The notes below the pieces were generated by a model. The model was not told the DNA's origin, did not search any database, and worked only from the letters and a program-made list of their open reading frames with translations. From Candidatus Nitrotoga sp. MKT (GTDB taxonomy: Bacteria > Pseudomonadota > Gammaproteobacteria > Burkholderiales > Gallionellaceae), in assembly GCA_003402345.1 (NCBI GenBank), contig QFXH01000006.1, positions 1 to 64,000 of the forward strand: a DNA stretch of 64,000 bases, in the 5' to 3' direction. The first letter of the stretch is position 1. Each line of letters begins with the position of its first letter. The translations under genes and the position numbers were made by a program. Below are positions 7,643 through 17,688 of the stretch, one piece after another.

Positions 7643-10063
7643 TCAGCGCAAATGCTTGCGTCCCTCTTTCGGATGTTCCATCACCTGACATGCGCGGCGA
7701 TAAGCCAGCAAGGTTTTCTGGGCGTGGCCCAGTACGCTGTCATAAGGATAATTACCCGTCCCATTTGCGGTGCCGGCCGGGAGACCGGTAAGTAGCTCTA
7801 TGCCTTCGCTCGTATGTTCGGCAGTGTAGATATGAAATAAACCTTTGGCGACGGCTTCAATGACCTTGTGCTCCAGCATTAGGTGCCGGCGGTTACGGTG
7901 TGGAATCAGTACGCCTTGGCTGCCGTCTAGTCCAGCAGTTTCGCAGACACTAAAGTAACCTTCTATTTTTTCGTTAATGCCACCCACCGGTAATACCTCT
8001 CCGTGCTGATTGACCGCGCCGGTAACCGCGATACCTTGCTTGAGAGGCAAGCCCGATAAGGATGAAAGTAAAACGTAAAGTTCGGCGCATGAAGCAGAAT
8101 CACCCTCTACACCGTAATAGTCCTGTTCAAACACAATGGATGCATTAAGCGCGAGCGGTGCAATATGGGCAAATAATGCGGACAAGTAGTTCTGCAAAAT
8201 GAACACGCCCTTATCGTGGATTGGCCCGGACATTTCCACCTCGCGTCCAATATTGAGCAAACCATCTTCTCCGGCAAAGGTGCGTGCCGTGATTCGTATT
8301 GGAAATCCAAAACGGTAATCTCCCAGATCTATCTGGGAAAGACCATTAAGCTGGCCAATTTTTTCACCATGTACGGAGATCAGTACATCACCTTCGGCAA
8401 TGGATTCCTGTAAGCGTTGAGCGGGATAATCGTGGCGTAAGATGTGTGCACGAAGTGCAGCCTCTACATCCGCTACCTCGACCAGCAAACCGGCACGAGC
8501 GCGGCAGAGCGCAGCACTTTCCATTACTAGCGCCTCGGTGCGGGCGAAGATCGCGCTTTGGCGAGATTGATCATCCGTTTCGCGATGGGAGTCTTCTAGC
8601 AAACGAGCTACGGCAGCGGCGGAAAAATGGGGTAGCCCCATCTCCCGGCAAGTGTGGGCGATAAAAATTGACGAAGCGCGACGGGTTTCAGCGCTGGATA
8701 AAAAACTTTCGGCAAAATCCACTTTGACCCGAAAGCGGCGTGCGAACTCCGGATCCTCCTCCTGCAACGCATAATACTGTTCGCGCGAACCGATCAAAAT
8801 GATCTTGACTTCAACATCCACCGCCTCTGGTTCGAGCGAAACGGCCGCAATCGGTGTGAGACCTGTACCCGGCTCTTCGATTTGCAGCTTGCCGCTACGT
8901 AACAAGCGCCGTAGCTTTTCCCACACCAGATCATCGGGTAGCAGGTCGTGTAGATGCAGCATGAGGAAGCCTCCGTGCGCTTTGTGCAGGCTACCAGCGC
9001 GGATGCAGGTAAAATCAGTGACCAGTACATCGTTTACGGTTTGATATTCAATGTTGCCGAACAGTGAACGGAATAAGGGGTTGTCTTCGATAATTACCGG
9101 CGCACCACTCAGGCCATGATTGTCTACTACCAGGTTCACCCGATAACGGGACAATACTTTGCTTAATGCCTCTTGCCGACTTTCCTCATCGGTATCGGAA
9201 ATCTTGAAGTACTCCAGATTATCGAGTACGTCCTGCATGACCTGCTCCAGATACGCACCAAGCTTGATGTAATCCGTGCCCTCCTTTTTCAATCCGTCCT
9301 TGATTTCCTGCAATTCATGATTCAACAACGGCCTCACTATTTTGCGCCGCAATGCCGCTAAGGCATCGTTCATAAGGCGTTCCAGCGGCCGGGTTTTTTC
9401 GAAGTAGCCGGTAATCTTCACGCGCAGTTCCTGCTCGGCCTGTTCTATCTCGGTCCGGTGTTCTTTTGGCAAGACAAGCACTTCGTCTTCGGAAAGTGCG
9501 TGCCCTTTGTTACCCAGCAGAGTGAAAACCATGTGCCCTGCCTCACGTTGAATCGCGAATTTACGGGCTTCTGCAAAAGCTTCGAGCTCAGTGTAGTTTT
9601 TGCGTTCTTCATCTTTGTAGGCTTTTTCAATACGTTCGCTTTCGGCTTTGAAATCCTGTCCCTCCAGGCATTGCGGAATTTCTGTTTGCAGGGATTTCGC
9701 CATCTGCGCCATGAGTTGGCGCAGATGGCGTCCCTGCCCGGCAGGTAAATATAAAGTCTGCGGTCTTTCCGGTGTGTCGAAGTTGTGCAGATAGCATAAA
9801 TCGGGCGGCACCATCTTATTTGCGGCGGTCGCCTGCATCGCTTGCCTAAGCAGCGAAGAGCGGCCACTGCCGACCTCACCCAGTACGAATAGGTTGTAGC
9901 CAGGTTGATCTATTTTCAGGCCAAAATGGGCGGCTAATTCCGCGCGTTCTTGTCCAATCCAGGATAGTGGATATGGTAATAATTCTGCTGTACTAGAGAA
10001 TCCAAGCGAGTCGGGATCGATGGTGAGGCGAAGATCGGCGGGAGTCAGGTTTGGGATCAGCAT
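7643..10063 (-). CDS. LonB-type ATP-dependent protease (AAA/Lon family)
   Basis: Cytoplasmic ATP-driven serine protease of the Lon-related group that lacks the classical Lon N-domain. The P-loop GEVGSGRSS (62-70) has Arg where most P-loops have Lys, a variant seen in this subgroup. The C-terminal protease domain has catalytic Ser in GDSASCAE (about 654) and catalytic Lys in GGINEKIEG (about 697), the 43-residue spacing of the Lon Ser-Lys dyad. A coiled-coil rich insertion occupies roughly residues 120-270. Length 806 residues. The gene stands alone and is divergent from leuC across about 280 bases. Confidence 0.9.
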   Translation of the reverse strand: MLIPNLTPADLRLTIDPDSLGFSSTAELLPYPLSWIGQERAELAAHFGLKIDQPGYNLFVLGEVGSGRSSLLRQAMQATAANKMVPPDLCYLHNFDTPERPQTLYLPAGQGRHLRQLMAQMAKSLQTEIPQCLEGQDFKAESERIEKAYKDEERKNYTELEAFAEARKFAIQREAGHMVFTLLGNKGHALSEDEVLVLPKEHRTEIEQAEQELRVKITGYFEKTRPLERLMNDALAALRRKIVRPLLNHELQEIKDGLKKEGTDYIKLGAYLEQVMQDVLDNLEYFKISDTDEESRQEALSKVLSRYRVNLVVDNHGLSGAPVIIEDNPLFRSLFGNIEYQTVNDVLVTDFTCIRAGSLHKAHGGFLMLHLHDLLPDDLVWEKLRRLLRSGKLQIEEPGTGLTPIAAVSLEPEAVDVEVKIILIGSREQYYALQEEDPEFARRFRVKVDFAESFLSSAETRRASSIFIAHTCREMGLPHFSAAAVARLLEDSHRETDDQSRQSAIFARTEALVMESAALCRARAGLLVEVADVEAALRAHILRHDYPAQRLQESIAEGDVLISVHGEKIGQLNGLSQIDLGDYRFGFPIRITARTFAGEDGLLNIGREVEMSGPIHDKGVFILQNYLSALFAHIAPLALNASIVFEQDYYGVEGDSASCAELYVLLSSLSGLPLKQGIAVTGAVNQHGEVLPVGGINEKIEGYFSVCETAGLDGSQGVLIPHRNRRHLMLEHKVIEAVAKGLFHIYTAEHTSEGIELLTGLPAGTANGTGNYPYDSVLGHAQKTLLAYRRACQVMEHPKEGRKHLR

Positions 10064-10345
10064 ATTTTAAGCACGGAGTTGCACAAGATTTTCGAATTGT
10101 AACCATTAATCTGGATTGCACTACTTCTGCGTCAAGATGAATGTACTTTTGGGCATTACACCGTGATCGTTTTTGGGCGCTAGTATTTTTGTTTGAGTGT
10201 GCCATTGGCCATGTTTGTCAGATCGTTGAGATTACTGCTAATTGGAAATATAGCTGCCTCTCCAGATTCTTGGGTCGAAAAGGCTGTCCGTGGCGGATAG
10301 CCCATATGCTGTGGCATAATTACAAGCTCTAAAACGAAGGCGAGC

Positions 10346-11749
10346 ATGGGCACACAAACTCTTTACGACAAACTTTGGAACGGCCATGTGGTGCATGAAG
10401 AACCCGATGGCACCACGTTAATTTATATCGATCGCCATTTGGTACATGAGGTGACCAGTCCGCAGGCATTTGAGGGCTTGCGGCTGGCTGGGCGCAAGCC
10501 TTGGCGCATAGCTTCCATGCTTGCTGTGGCCGACCACAATGTGCCAACTACGGACCGTACGCAGGGCATTGCCGATCCGATTTCGCGACTGCAAGTGGAG
10601 ACCTTGGACAGCAATTGCGATGAGCTTGGTATTACCGAATTCAGGATGGCGGATGTGCGCCAGGGCATCGTGCATGTTATTGGGCCGGAGCAGGGTGCGA
10701 CCTTGCCTGGCATGACCGTGGTATGTGGTGATTCGCACACCAGTACGCATGGCGCGTTTGCTGCGCTGGCGTTTGGCATTGGTACGTCGGAGGTTGAGCA
10801 TGTGATGGCGACACAATGCTTACTGATGAAAAAAGCCCATGCCATGCAGGTGTTGGTGGAAGGCACGCTCGGTAAAGGTGTCACTGCCAAGGATTTGGTG
10901 CTGGCGGTGATCGGAAAAATTGGTACGGCGGGTGGAACGGGCTATGCGATCGAATTTGCCGGTAGCGCGATCCGGGCGCTGTCGATGGAAGGGCGAATGA
11001 CAGTATGCAACATGGCCATCGAAGCAGGTGCCCGCGCCGGTATGATAGCGGCGGATGACACCACGATCGGCTACCTCAAGGGTCGGCCTTTTGCGCCGCA
11101 AGGTGAATTATGGGATAAGGCAGTAGGCTACTGGCGTACTTTGCATAGTGACGAGGGTGCGCAGTTTGACAAGGTAGTGCGGCTGGATGCTGCGGAAATA
11201 AAACCGCAAGTAACTTGGGGTACCTCGCCGGAAATGGTGGTGGCCGTGGATGGCAACGTGCCTGATCCGGCGCGGGAGAGCGACCCCGTGAAGCGCAGCA
11301 GTATTGATCTTTCTTTAAAGTATATGGGATTGCAGCCGAATACGCCGATTACCGAAATTCAGATTGACAAAGTATTTATCGGCTCATGCACCAATGCTCG
11401 CATTGAGGATTTGCGCGCTGCGGCAGAGGTAGTACGCGGCAAGCATGTAGCTGCCAATGTGAAGCTGGCGATGGCGGTACCAGGTTCTGGACTAGTTAAG
11501 CAGCAGGCTGAGCGCGAAGGTTTGGACAAAGTATTTGTCGAGGCGGGTTTCGAATGGCGCGAGCCAGGATGTTCTATGTGCCTTGCGATGAATGCGGACA
11601 GATTGGAGTCTGGTGAGCGCTGTGCTTCAACTTCCAACCGCAATTTCGAAGGACGGCAGGGGCCGGGCGGTAGAACCCATTTGGTAAGCCCAGAAATGGC
11701 AGCGGCAGCAGCGATTGCCGGCCATTTTGTAGATGTCAGAAACTTTTAG
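10346..11749 (+). CDS. leuC: 3-isopropylmalate dehydratase, large subunit
   Basis: With LeuD it isomerises 2-isopropylmalate to 3-isopropylmalate in leucine biosynthesis. It is an aconitase-family enzyme with a [4Fe-4S] cluster whose three Cys ligands are visible in GSCTNAR (about 347) and CSMC (about 408 and 411). [21 protein letters not shown] is the classical aconitase-type signature. 467 residues, full length. It opens the cluster leuC-entericidin-leuD-leuB-asd. Confidence 0.97.
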   Translation: MGTQTLYDKLWNGHVVHEEPDGTTLIYIDRHLVHEVTSPQAFEGLRLAGRKPWRIASMLAVADHNVPTTDRTQGIADPISRLQVETLDSNCDELGITEFRMADVRQGIVHVIGPEQGATLPGMTVVCGDSHTSTHGAFAALAFGIGTSEVEHVMATQCLLMKKAHAMQVLVEGTLGKGVTAKDLVLAVIGKIGTAGGTGYAIEFAGSAIRALSMEGRMTVCNMAIEAGARAGMIAADDTTIGYLKGRPFAPQGELWDKAVGYWRTLHSDEGAQFDKVVRLDAAEIKPQVTWGTSPEMVVAVDGNVPDPARESDPVKRSSIDLSLKYMGLQPNTPITEIQIDKVFIGSCTNARIEDLRAAAEVVRGKHVAANVKLAMAVPGSGLVKQQAEREGLDKVFVEAGFEWREPGCSMCLAMNADRLESGERCASTSNRNFEGRQGPGGRTHLVSPEMAAAAAIAGHFVDVRNF

Positions 11750-11777
11750 TATTACTTTGTTATAGAGGAGAAAAAAA

Positions 11778-11930
11778 ATGGGAATGCTTAAATTTGTGTC
11801 GGTGCTAGTGGTGTCTTTGGTGATGGTGACAGGATGTAATACTGTGGGAGGATTTGGCAAGGATTTGTCCAAAGTCGGCGGTACGATTGAGAAAACAGCG
11901 GATGAGGTAAAGAATAGCAATGGAAAATAG
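11778..11930 (+). CDS. Entericidin-like small lipoprotein
   Basis: 50-residue protein: a hydrophobic signal sequence with lipobox VTGC ([18 protein letters not shown]), then [20 protein letters not shown], the GxGxDxxxxGxxIE pattern of the EcnA/EcnB entericidin family of small membrane lipoproteins. A strong Shine-Dalgarno GAGGAG precedes the ATG at 11778. It sits 28 bases after leuC and ends 2 bases before the leuD start, so it is cotranscribed with leucine genes. Confidence 0.85.
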   Translation: MGMLKFVSVLVVSLVMVTGCNTVGGFGKDLSKVGGTIEKTADEVKNSNGK

Positions 11931-11932
11931 TA

Positions 11933-12571
11933 ATGGATAAGTTTATCCAGGTCGATGGCCTGGTTGTACCACTTGACCGTGCCAATGTGGATACGGACGC
12001 GATCATCCCCAAGCAATTTCTGAAATCGATCAAGCGCACCGGTTTTGGCCCCAACCTGTTTGACGAGTGGCGTTATCTTGACCATGGCGAACCGGGCATG
12101 GACAATTCCAAGCGGCCACTCAATCCAGATTTTGTGCTGAACCAGCCGCGTTATTATGGTGCGCAGATTTTACTGGCACGTGAGAATTTTGGCTGCGGTT
12201 CGTCGCGTGAGCATGCGCCGTGGGCACTGGATGATTACGGCTTCCGTGCCATCATAGCGCCTAGTTTTGCCGATATTTTCTGTAATAACTGTTTTAAAAA
12301 TGGTTTGTTGCCGATAGTGCTGGATATTGCGAGCATAGATGATTTATTTCAGGCAGTGACCGCGTCGCCAGGCTATCACTTGAAAATTGATTTGGAGCAG
12401 CAAAGCATCATTGCACCGAATGGGGTGGTGTATCGCTTTGAGGTGGATGCCTTTCGCAAAAATTGCTTGTTGAACGGACTGGATGACATTGGGCTGACCC
12501 TACAGCATGTGCGAAAGATTAAGGAATATGAAGCACGGCGTAAGCTTGAAGCACCATGGTTGTTTACTTAA
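11933..12571 (+). CDS. leuD: 3-isopropylmalate dehydratase, small subunit
   Basis: Swivel-domain partner of LeuC. It has [20 protein letters not shown] near the start and [19 protein letters not shown], the substrate-binding signature of the small subunit. 212 residues, full length. The ATG follows the entericidin stop by two bases, so translation is probably coupled. Confidence 0.96.
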   Translation: MDKFIQVDGLVVPLDRANVDTDAIIPKQFLKSIKRTGFGPNLFDEWRYLDHGEPGMDNSKRPLNPDFVLNQPRYYGAQILLARENFGCGSSREHAPWALDDYGFRAIIAPSFADIFCNNCFKNGLLPIVLDIASIDDLFQAVTASPGYHLKIDLEQQSIIAPNGVVYRFEVDAFRKNCLLNGLDDIGLTLQHVRKIKEYEARRKLEAPWLFT

Positions 12572-12605
12572 ATCAGTTGTATAGGCCGGGAAGAGAGTTG
12601 AATTT

Positions 12606-13691
12606 ATGAAAATTGCTATATTGCCGGGTGATGGCATTGGGCCAGAAATTGTTGCACAAGCTGCTAAGGTACTCGAAGCCTTGCGACGCGAGGGGCTGCC
12701 GTTGGAGCTGGAATATGCGCCTATCGGAGGTGCGGGATATGATGCTTCAGGTGACCCGCTGCCGGATGCTACGCTAAAGTTGGCACAGCAGTCAGATGCA
12801 GTATTGCTCGGGGCAGTGGGGGGTTATCAATATGATGCGCTACCGCGCTTGCTACGTCCGGAACAAGGCTTGTTGCGCATTCGTAAAGGACTTAATCTGT
12901 TCGCTAACCTGCGTCCGGCGCAGTTATACCCAGAGTTGGCAAATGCGTCTCCGCTGCGTCCGGAAATAGTGTCTGGGCTAGACATCATGATTCTGCGGGA
13001 ATTAACGGGTGATATTTATTTCGGCCAGCCACGCGGCATACGGACGCTCGATAATGGTGAGCGGCAAGGTTTTGATACCATGATATACAGTGAATCTGAG
13101 ATCTCCCGTGTGGCACATGTTGGATTCCAGATAGCCATGAAACGCGCCGGTGAGAAGGGTATAGGGAAAGTGTGCTCAGTGGATAAGGCTAATGTGCTGG
13201 ATACCAGTATGTTGTGGCGTGAAATAGTGACGAAGGTGGCAAAGGAGTATCCGGCAGTCGAGCTGTCGCATATGTATGTGGATAATGCGGCAATGCAACT
13301 GGTGCGGGCGCCCAAGCAGTTCGATGTAATTCTTACCGGTAACATCTTCGGTGACATCCTGTCGGACGAAGCCTCTATGTTGACTGGTTCCATCGGCATG
13401 TTGCCTTCCGCTTCATTGGATGCGAACAATAAGGGTTTGTATGAACCTTGCCACGGCTCTGCACCAGATATCGCGGGCAAAAATATTGCCAATCCCTTGG
13501 CGACAATTTTGTCATTGGCCATGATGATGCGCTATACATTTGCGCGCGTAGATATCGCACAACGCATCGAGTCCTCTGTGCGAAAAACTTTGCAGCGAGG
13601 TTTGCGCACCTCGGACATTGCCGAGGCAGGTATGGAGAAAATTGGTACGGACGCGATGGGTGATGCCGTGGTTGCGGCGATGTTGAATTAA
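12606..13691 (+). CDS. leuB: 3-isopropylmalate dehydrogenase
   Basis: NAD-dependent oxidative decarboxylation of 3-isopropylmalate. Family features: [10 protein letters not shown] at the start, [18 protein letters not shown] with the substrate Arg residues, [14 protein letters not shown], and [20 protein letters not shown] with the metal-binding Asp residues. It ends with the NAD-binding [15 protein letters not shown] stretch. 361 residues, full length. It lies 34 bases after leuD and 17 bases before asd. Confidence 0.97.
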   Translation: MKIAILPGDGIGPEIVAQAAKVLEALRREGLPLELEYAPIGGAGYDASGDPLPDATLKLAQQSDAVLLGAVGGYQYDALPRLLRPEQGLLRIRKGLNLFANLRPAQLYPELANASPLRPEIVSGLDIMILRELTGDIYFGQPRGIRTLDNGERQGFDTMIYSESEISRVAHVGFQIAMKRAGEKGIGKVCSVDKANVLDTSMLWREIVTKVAKEYPAVELSHMYVDNAAMQLVRAPKQFDVILTGNIFGDILSDEASMLTGSIGMLPSASLDANNKGLYEPCHGSAPDIAGKNIANPLATILSLAMMMRYTFARVDIAQRIESSVRKTLQRGLRTSDIAEAGMEKIGTDAMGDAVVAAMLN

Positions 13692-13708
13692 TTAAAGAGG
13701 GTAGAAGC

Positions 13709-14731
13709 ATGAGCAAGAAATACGATGTCGCGATACTGGGTGCGACGGGTGCTGTTGGTGAGGCAATGCTGTCAATTCTGGAACAGCGCAACTTTCCTGT
13801 CGGTAAGCTGTTCCTCTTGGCTTCCAGCCGTTCTGCCGGTTCTACAATGACATTTTGCAATCAGGAAACTACTGTTCAGGACGTGGGGGATTTTGATTTT
13901 TCCCAGGTGCAAATCGGCTTGTTTTCGGCTGGCAGCAGTGTGTCGGAAAAATATGCGCCTATCGCCGCGGCAGCTGGTTGTGTGGTGATCGATAATACCG
14001 CGCAATTTCGCTATGAGGACGACATTCCGCTTGTGGTGCCGGAAGTGAATCCGCATGCCATTGCGCAATACAAGAACCGGGGCATTATTGCCAATCCGAA
14101 CTGTTCCACCATCCAAATGTTGGTGGCGTTGAAACCTATCCATGACGCAGTAGGCATAGAGCGCATTAATGTTGCTACGTATCAGGCAGTATCTGGCACT
14201 GGCAAGGAGGCGATTGAGGAATTAGCGGAGCAGACACGTGCTTTGTTTAACCATCAGGAAGTGAAGACCGAGGTTTATCCTAAACGCATCGCATTCAATG
14301 TACTGCCGCACATTGATGTGTTCATGGATAACGGTTACACCAAAGAAGAGATGAAGATGGTGTGGGAGACTCGCAAGATCATGGAAAATGAGAGCATCAT
14401 GGTAAATGCTACTGCTGTGAGGGTGCCGGTGTTCTATGGCCATTCAGAGGCGGTGCATATTGAAACACAAAAGAAAATTACAGCAGACGAAGCGCGTGCT
14501 TTGTTGGAAAAGGCACCAGGCGTGCAAGTGATGGATGGACGCGAGCCTGGTGGCTACCCCACCGCAATTGAAGCGGCAGGACAGGATGCGACCCTTGTAG
14601 GGCGAATCCGTGAGGACATATCACATCCGCGTGGCCTTGATTTGTGGGTGGTGAGTGATAATGTACGCAAGGGTGCAGCGCTTAACAGCGTGCAGATTGC
14701 CGAGATTTTGATTGAAACGTACTTAGCCTAA
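13709..14731 (+). CDS. asd: Aspartate-semialdehyde dehydrogenase
   Basis: Reduces aspartyl phosphate to the semialdehyde, the branch point for Lys, Met, Thr and diaminopimelate. It has the NADP-binding ILGATGAVGEAMLSIL at residues 9-24, catalytic Cys in NPNCSTIQML (about 132) and the C-terminal SDNVRKGAALNSVQIAEIL. 340 residues, full length. The Shine-Dalgarno AGAGG is nine bases before the ATG. asd followed by fimV is the usual betaproteobacterial order. Confidence 0.97.
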   Translation: MSKKYDVAILGATGAVGEAMLSILEQRNFPVGKLFLLASSRSAGSTMTFCNQETTVQDVGDFDFSQVQIGLFSAGSSVSEKYAPIAAAAGCVVIDNTAQFRYEDDIPLVVPEVNPHAIAQYKNRGIIANPNCSTIQMLVALKPIHDAVGIERINVATYQAVSGTGKEAIEELAEQTRALFNHQEVKTEVYPKRIAFNVLPHIDVFMDNGYTKEEMKMVWETRKIMENESIMVNATAVRVPVFYGHSEAVHIETQKKITADEARALLEKAPGVQVMDGREPGGYPTAIEAAGQDATLVGRIREDISHPRGLDLWVVSDNVRKGAALNSVQIAEILIETYLA

Positions 14732-14805
14732 GCTTTTAGCTTGCGCTGATAACTTCATGATGTTATGTTCTTCATGTTAAATAAAATCTTTATAAAGGTG
14801 GCAGT

Positions 14806-17457
14806 GTGCTGAAATCACTCGTCAAAGTATTGGGGTTAGTTGTTGGTTTAGTTGTGTCTGGTTTTTCTTATGCGATTAGCATGGGCGATATTAACGTGGC
14901 CAACACCTTGGGTGAGCCCATGAATGTGTTGATAGAGCTTGGAACGGCCAGCAAAGATGAAATAAGTAGTTTGACTGCGCGTTTGGCTCCGCCTGAAGTG
15001 TTCAAGGATGCGGGTCTGGATTACCCATCTGGATTGCCTCCTTTAAACTTCAAAATTGAGACGAATGCTAATGGCGAACCTTATATTAAGGTAACTTCAG
15101 TGCAACCGATTAATGAGCCATTCGTTAATTTATTGGTGGAGTTGGCTTGGTCGTCTGGCAAGCTGCTACGGGAATACACCTTTTTGCTTGATCCGCCAGG
15201 TTATGTTCCAGTTCAACCTCAGCCAGCGGAAGTGAGGCCAGTAGAGCCGAGCATTGTTGATGTGACCGAGCTTGAACCTAAAGCTCTTGAATCTAAAGCC
15301 ATTGAATCAAAAACAAAAGAAGAAATAATCGAAACCCCGTTGCCAAGCACCGCCTTGGTGGCGGATGAAAAAAAAGCTGTTGACGAAATGCCTGCCACCG
15401 TTAACGAACCTGGCGAGAGTAGTGGCGTTGCTTCCGGTTCCATTAAGGTGAGACGCGGCGATACCTTAGGTAAGCTTGCACGTCAAACAAAGTCTTCCGA
15501 TGTTAGTCTGGAACGCGCGCTGGTTGCTTTGTATCACGCCAATACCGATGCATTCGACGGTAAAAACATGAACCGCCTGAAAACAGGCAAAATCCTGCAA
15601 ATGCCAGCGCAGTCGGAGCTAGATAATCTGTCGCAAGTGCAAGCTGTGAAGGAAATTCGTGCACAAGCTGATGATTGGCACGCTTATCGCCAAAAGCTTG
15701 CGGCAGCCAGTGGACTTGAGACAGGAGAAGAGCCTAAGCAGGGAGCCTCTGGTAAAATTAGCACTACTGTGGCTGACAATGCCACTGCAGCCAAAGAATC
15801 CGCGAAGGAAGTGGTGAGATTGTCCAAGGGTGAAGCGCCCGGTGATAAAACCTCTGCAGGCGGCAATGCAAAATCATTACAAAATAAGATTCATGCAATG
15901 GAGGAGGAAGCTATCTCCAAGGGCAAGGCGCTTCAAGAAAGCAATGAGCGCGTTGTAGCATTGGAAAAAAATGTCCAAGACTTGCAGCGTCTGATTGATT
16001 TGAAGGGCCAGCCACCCGCAGCGCAGGTGGCACCTGCCCAAAGTTCAGTTGAAGGCCAAGCTGTCACTAAATTGGATGAAATTCCGCCTGGAGCTATGTC
16101 GCAACCCATTGTTGTTGCTTCACAAGTTGCCGTTGTTGCTTCTTCTGAGGTTGCAGCCGTAAGCGCAGTCGCAACTGCTAGCCCGGTGAAACCAGCTAAG
16201 CCTATAATTAAACCTAAGTCGACCGCTGCGCAGCCTTCCTTTGTGGACGTTATACTTGGTCAGCCAATTTATATGGCGGGCGGGGCGGCTGCGCTGTTGG
16301 GCTTGATTGGACTTGGCTATTCGTTGGCCCGGCGTGGTAAGGACGCCAAGAAAAAAGTTAAAGTTGGTGATAAGTCGGCTGAGCATGTGATAGGTGTTCC
16401 TAATGAAATGGCTGCATCGGTATCGGCTCTTTCGAGAACTGACGATGCTACTGCTACTGCGGCTAGTGGTATTAACCAAGTGCAAACTGATGATTTTGAT
16501 CCGATCAGCGGGGCGGACTTATTCTTGAGTTTCGGTCGTGACGAGCAAGCGGAAAAGGTCTTGAAAGAGGCGCTGATCAAGAATCCGACTAATCATCAGA
16601 TACACCTTAAGTTGCTGTCTATTTATGCGAACCGCAAGGACACGCGTTCATTCGCTACCATTGCGAGTCAGTTGCGGGATTCAGGCGATGTGGAAGCTTG
16701 GGAGCAAGCAGCCATAATGGGTATCAAGCTTGAACCGAACAACCCAATGTATGGTGGCAATGTAAATGCGTTAGTGGAGGAACCGCTTGTTGCTACTGGC
16801 TCTTCCGATGCCATGCTAAATGAGGGTAGTAAATCGCCACCTTCATTGGATTTCGACCTTGATTTCGGTTTTAGCGCACCGAAAACATCGACAGATAGTG
16901 CTAAGGCAAGTGGATCGGGCGCTATCGCAAAGAATACAACGATGGATTTCGATGTAACTGCCGGTCATGCGAAATTGCCTACGTCGAGTTCTGGTAAAAC
17001 TGAAATAACGCCAAAGAATTTGGATGATTTTATTTTTGATGTGACGGCCAGCCATGCCCCAAGCCCTGAGATAGCCCAAGAAAAAGCGGTAGGATCTGCT
17101 CCAGTGAATATCAATGAGCCTATGGATTTCGAGCTAGATTTCCCTCTTGCAGATAAAAGTGCGGAGAAATTTGAGATTTCTTCCGTAAAAGCTGTGCCCA
17201 AGGAAATAATGGATATCGGTTTGGGTGATATTAGTTTGAATCTGGATAAACCTGCTGTGCCAGCTCCGGCGCTGTCAGCGGAGGAAAGGGATGCACGTTG
17301 GCATGAAGCTGCCACCAAACTTGATCTAGCCAAGGCTTATCAGGAAATGGGAGATGCCGCAGGCGCGCGCGAAATTTTAGAAGAAGTTGTGCGCGATGGA
17401 GATGAACAGCATCGAGCGGTTGCTGAAGAATTGTTACAGCAACTGCCCGTTGTATAA
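14806..17457 (+). CDS. fimV: FimV-type polar scaffold protein with LysM domain
   Basis: Large inner-membrane protein that in pseudomonads organises type IV pili and polar signalling. It starts with GTG (14806) behind AAAGGTGG. Order of parts: signal sequence with SYAISMGDINVANTLGEPM, the FimV N-terminal beta-rich domain, a LysM motif in VRRGDTLGKLARQTK (about 212-226) for peptidoglycan binding, a coiled coil near 360-395, a membrane helix PIYMAGGAAALLGLIGLGYS (about 486-505), and an acidic cytoplasmic part with repeated Asp-Phe motifs (DFDLDFGF, DFELDFPL). It ends in the conserved FimV C-terminal helix pair (LDLAKAYQEMGDAAGAREIL). 883 residues. No pilus genes are nearby. Confidence 0.92.
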   Translation: MLKSLVKVLGLVVGLVVSGFSYAISMGDINVANTLGEPMNVLIELGTASKDEISSLTARLAPPEVFKDAGLDYPSGLPPLNFKIETNANGEPYIKVTSVQPINEPFVNLLVELAWSSGKLLREYTFLLDPPGYVPVQPQPAEVRPVEPSIVDVTELEPKALESKAIESKTKEEIIETPLPSTALVADEKKAVDEMPATVNEPGESSGVASGSIKVRRGDTLGKLARQTKSSDVSLERALVALYHANTDAFDGKNMNRLKTGKILQMPAQSELDNLSQVQAVKEIRAQADDWHAYRQKLAAASGLETGEEPKQGASGKISTTVADNATAAKESAKEVVRLSKGEAPGDKTSAGGNAKSLQNKIHAMEEEAISKGKALQESNERVVALEKNVQDLQRLIDLKGQPPAAQVAPAQSSVEGQAVTKLDEIPPGAMSQPIVVASQVAVVASSEVAAVSAVATASPVKPAKPIIKPKSTAAQPSFVDVILGQPIYMAGGAAALLGLIGLGYSLARRGKDAKKKVKVGDKSAEHVIGVPNEMAASVSALSRTDDATATAASGINQVQTDDFDPISGADLFLSFGRDEQAEKVLKEALIKNPTNHQIHLKLLSIYANRKDTRSFATIASQLRDSGDVEAWEQAAIMGIKLEPNNPMYGGNVNALVEEPLVATGSSDAMLNEGSKSPPSLDFDLDFGFSAPKTSTDSAKASGSGAIAKNTTMDFDVTAGHAKLPTSSSGKTEITPKNLDDFIFDVTASHAPSPEIAQEKAVGSAPVNINEPMDFELDFPLADKSAEKFEISSVKAVPKEIMDIGLGDISLNLDKPAVPAPALSAEERDARWHEAATKLDLAKAYQEMGDAAGAREILEEVVRDGDEQHRAVAEELLQQLPVV

Positions 17458-17460
17458 TTC

Positions 17461-17589
17461 ATGCACATTGATAACAGCCTGCAATTTGCGACTGCCGTTT
17501 TTTGGGTGGTGTTCTTTAGCGTTGTTACGGTCATTAGTGCCGTGAATTACTCACTTATTTGTACCCGAAACTTAGTCCAATCGAAATAA
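17461..17589 (+). CDS. Possible small membrane protein downstream of fimV
   Basis: A 42-codon frame starts three bases after the fimV stop. Its centre is one hydrophobic helix (FATAVFWVVFFSVVTVISAV) ending in a short basic tail. No Shine-Dalgarno is visible, so expression would depend on coupling to fimV. It ends just before the hairpin at 17592. It could be chance; homologues in related genomes would decide. Confidence 0.3.
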   Translation: MHIDNSLQFATAVFWVVFFSVVTVISAVNYSLICTRNLVQSK

Positions 17590-17591
17590 AG

Positions 17592-17613
17592 CAGACTATC
17601 TACAGATAGTCTG
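17592..17613 (+). terminator. Hairpin after fimV, terminator-like
   Basis: CAGACTATC (17592-17600) and GATAGTCTG (17605-17613) form a perfect 9-bp stem with a TACA loop. The following bases are only partly T-rich, so it may be a weak terminator or an mRNA 3' stabiliser. Confidence 0.5.
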
Positions 17614-17688
17614 TGTAATTGATAGTTTTGCGTCTTGTTTTTAGAGGCGCCCGTTGCTATTCTTAACGATCAATGGGTTTAGAGGTTT

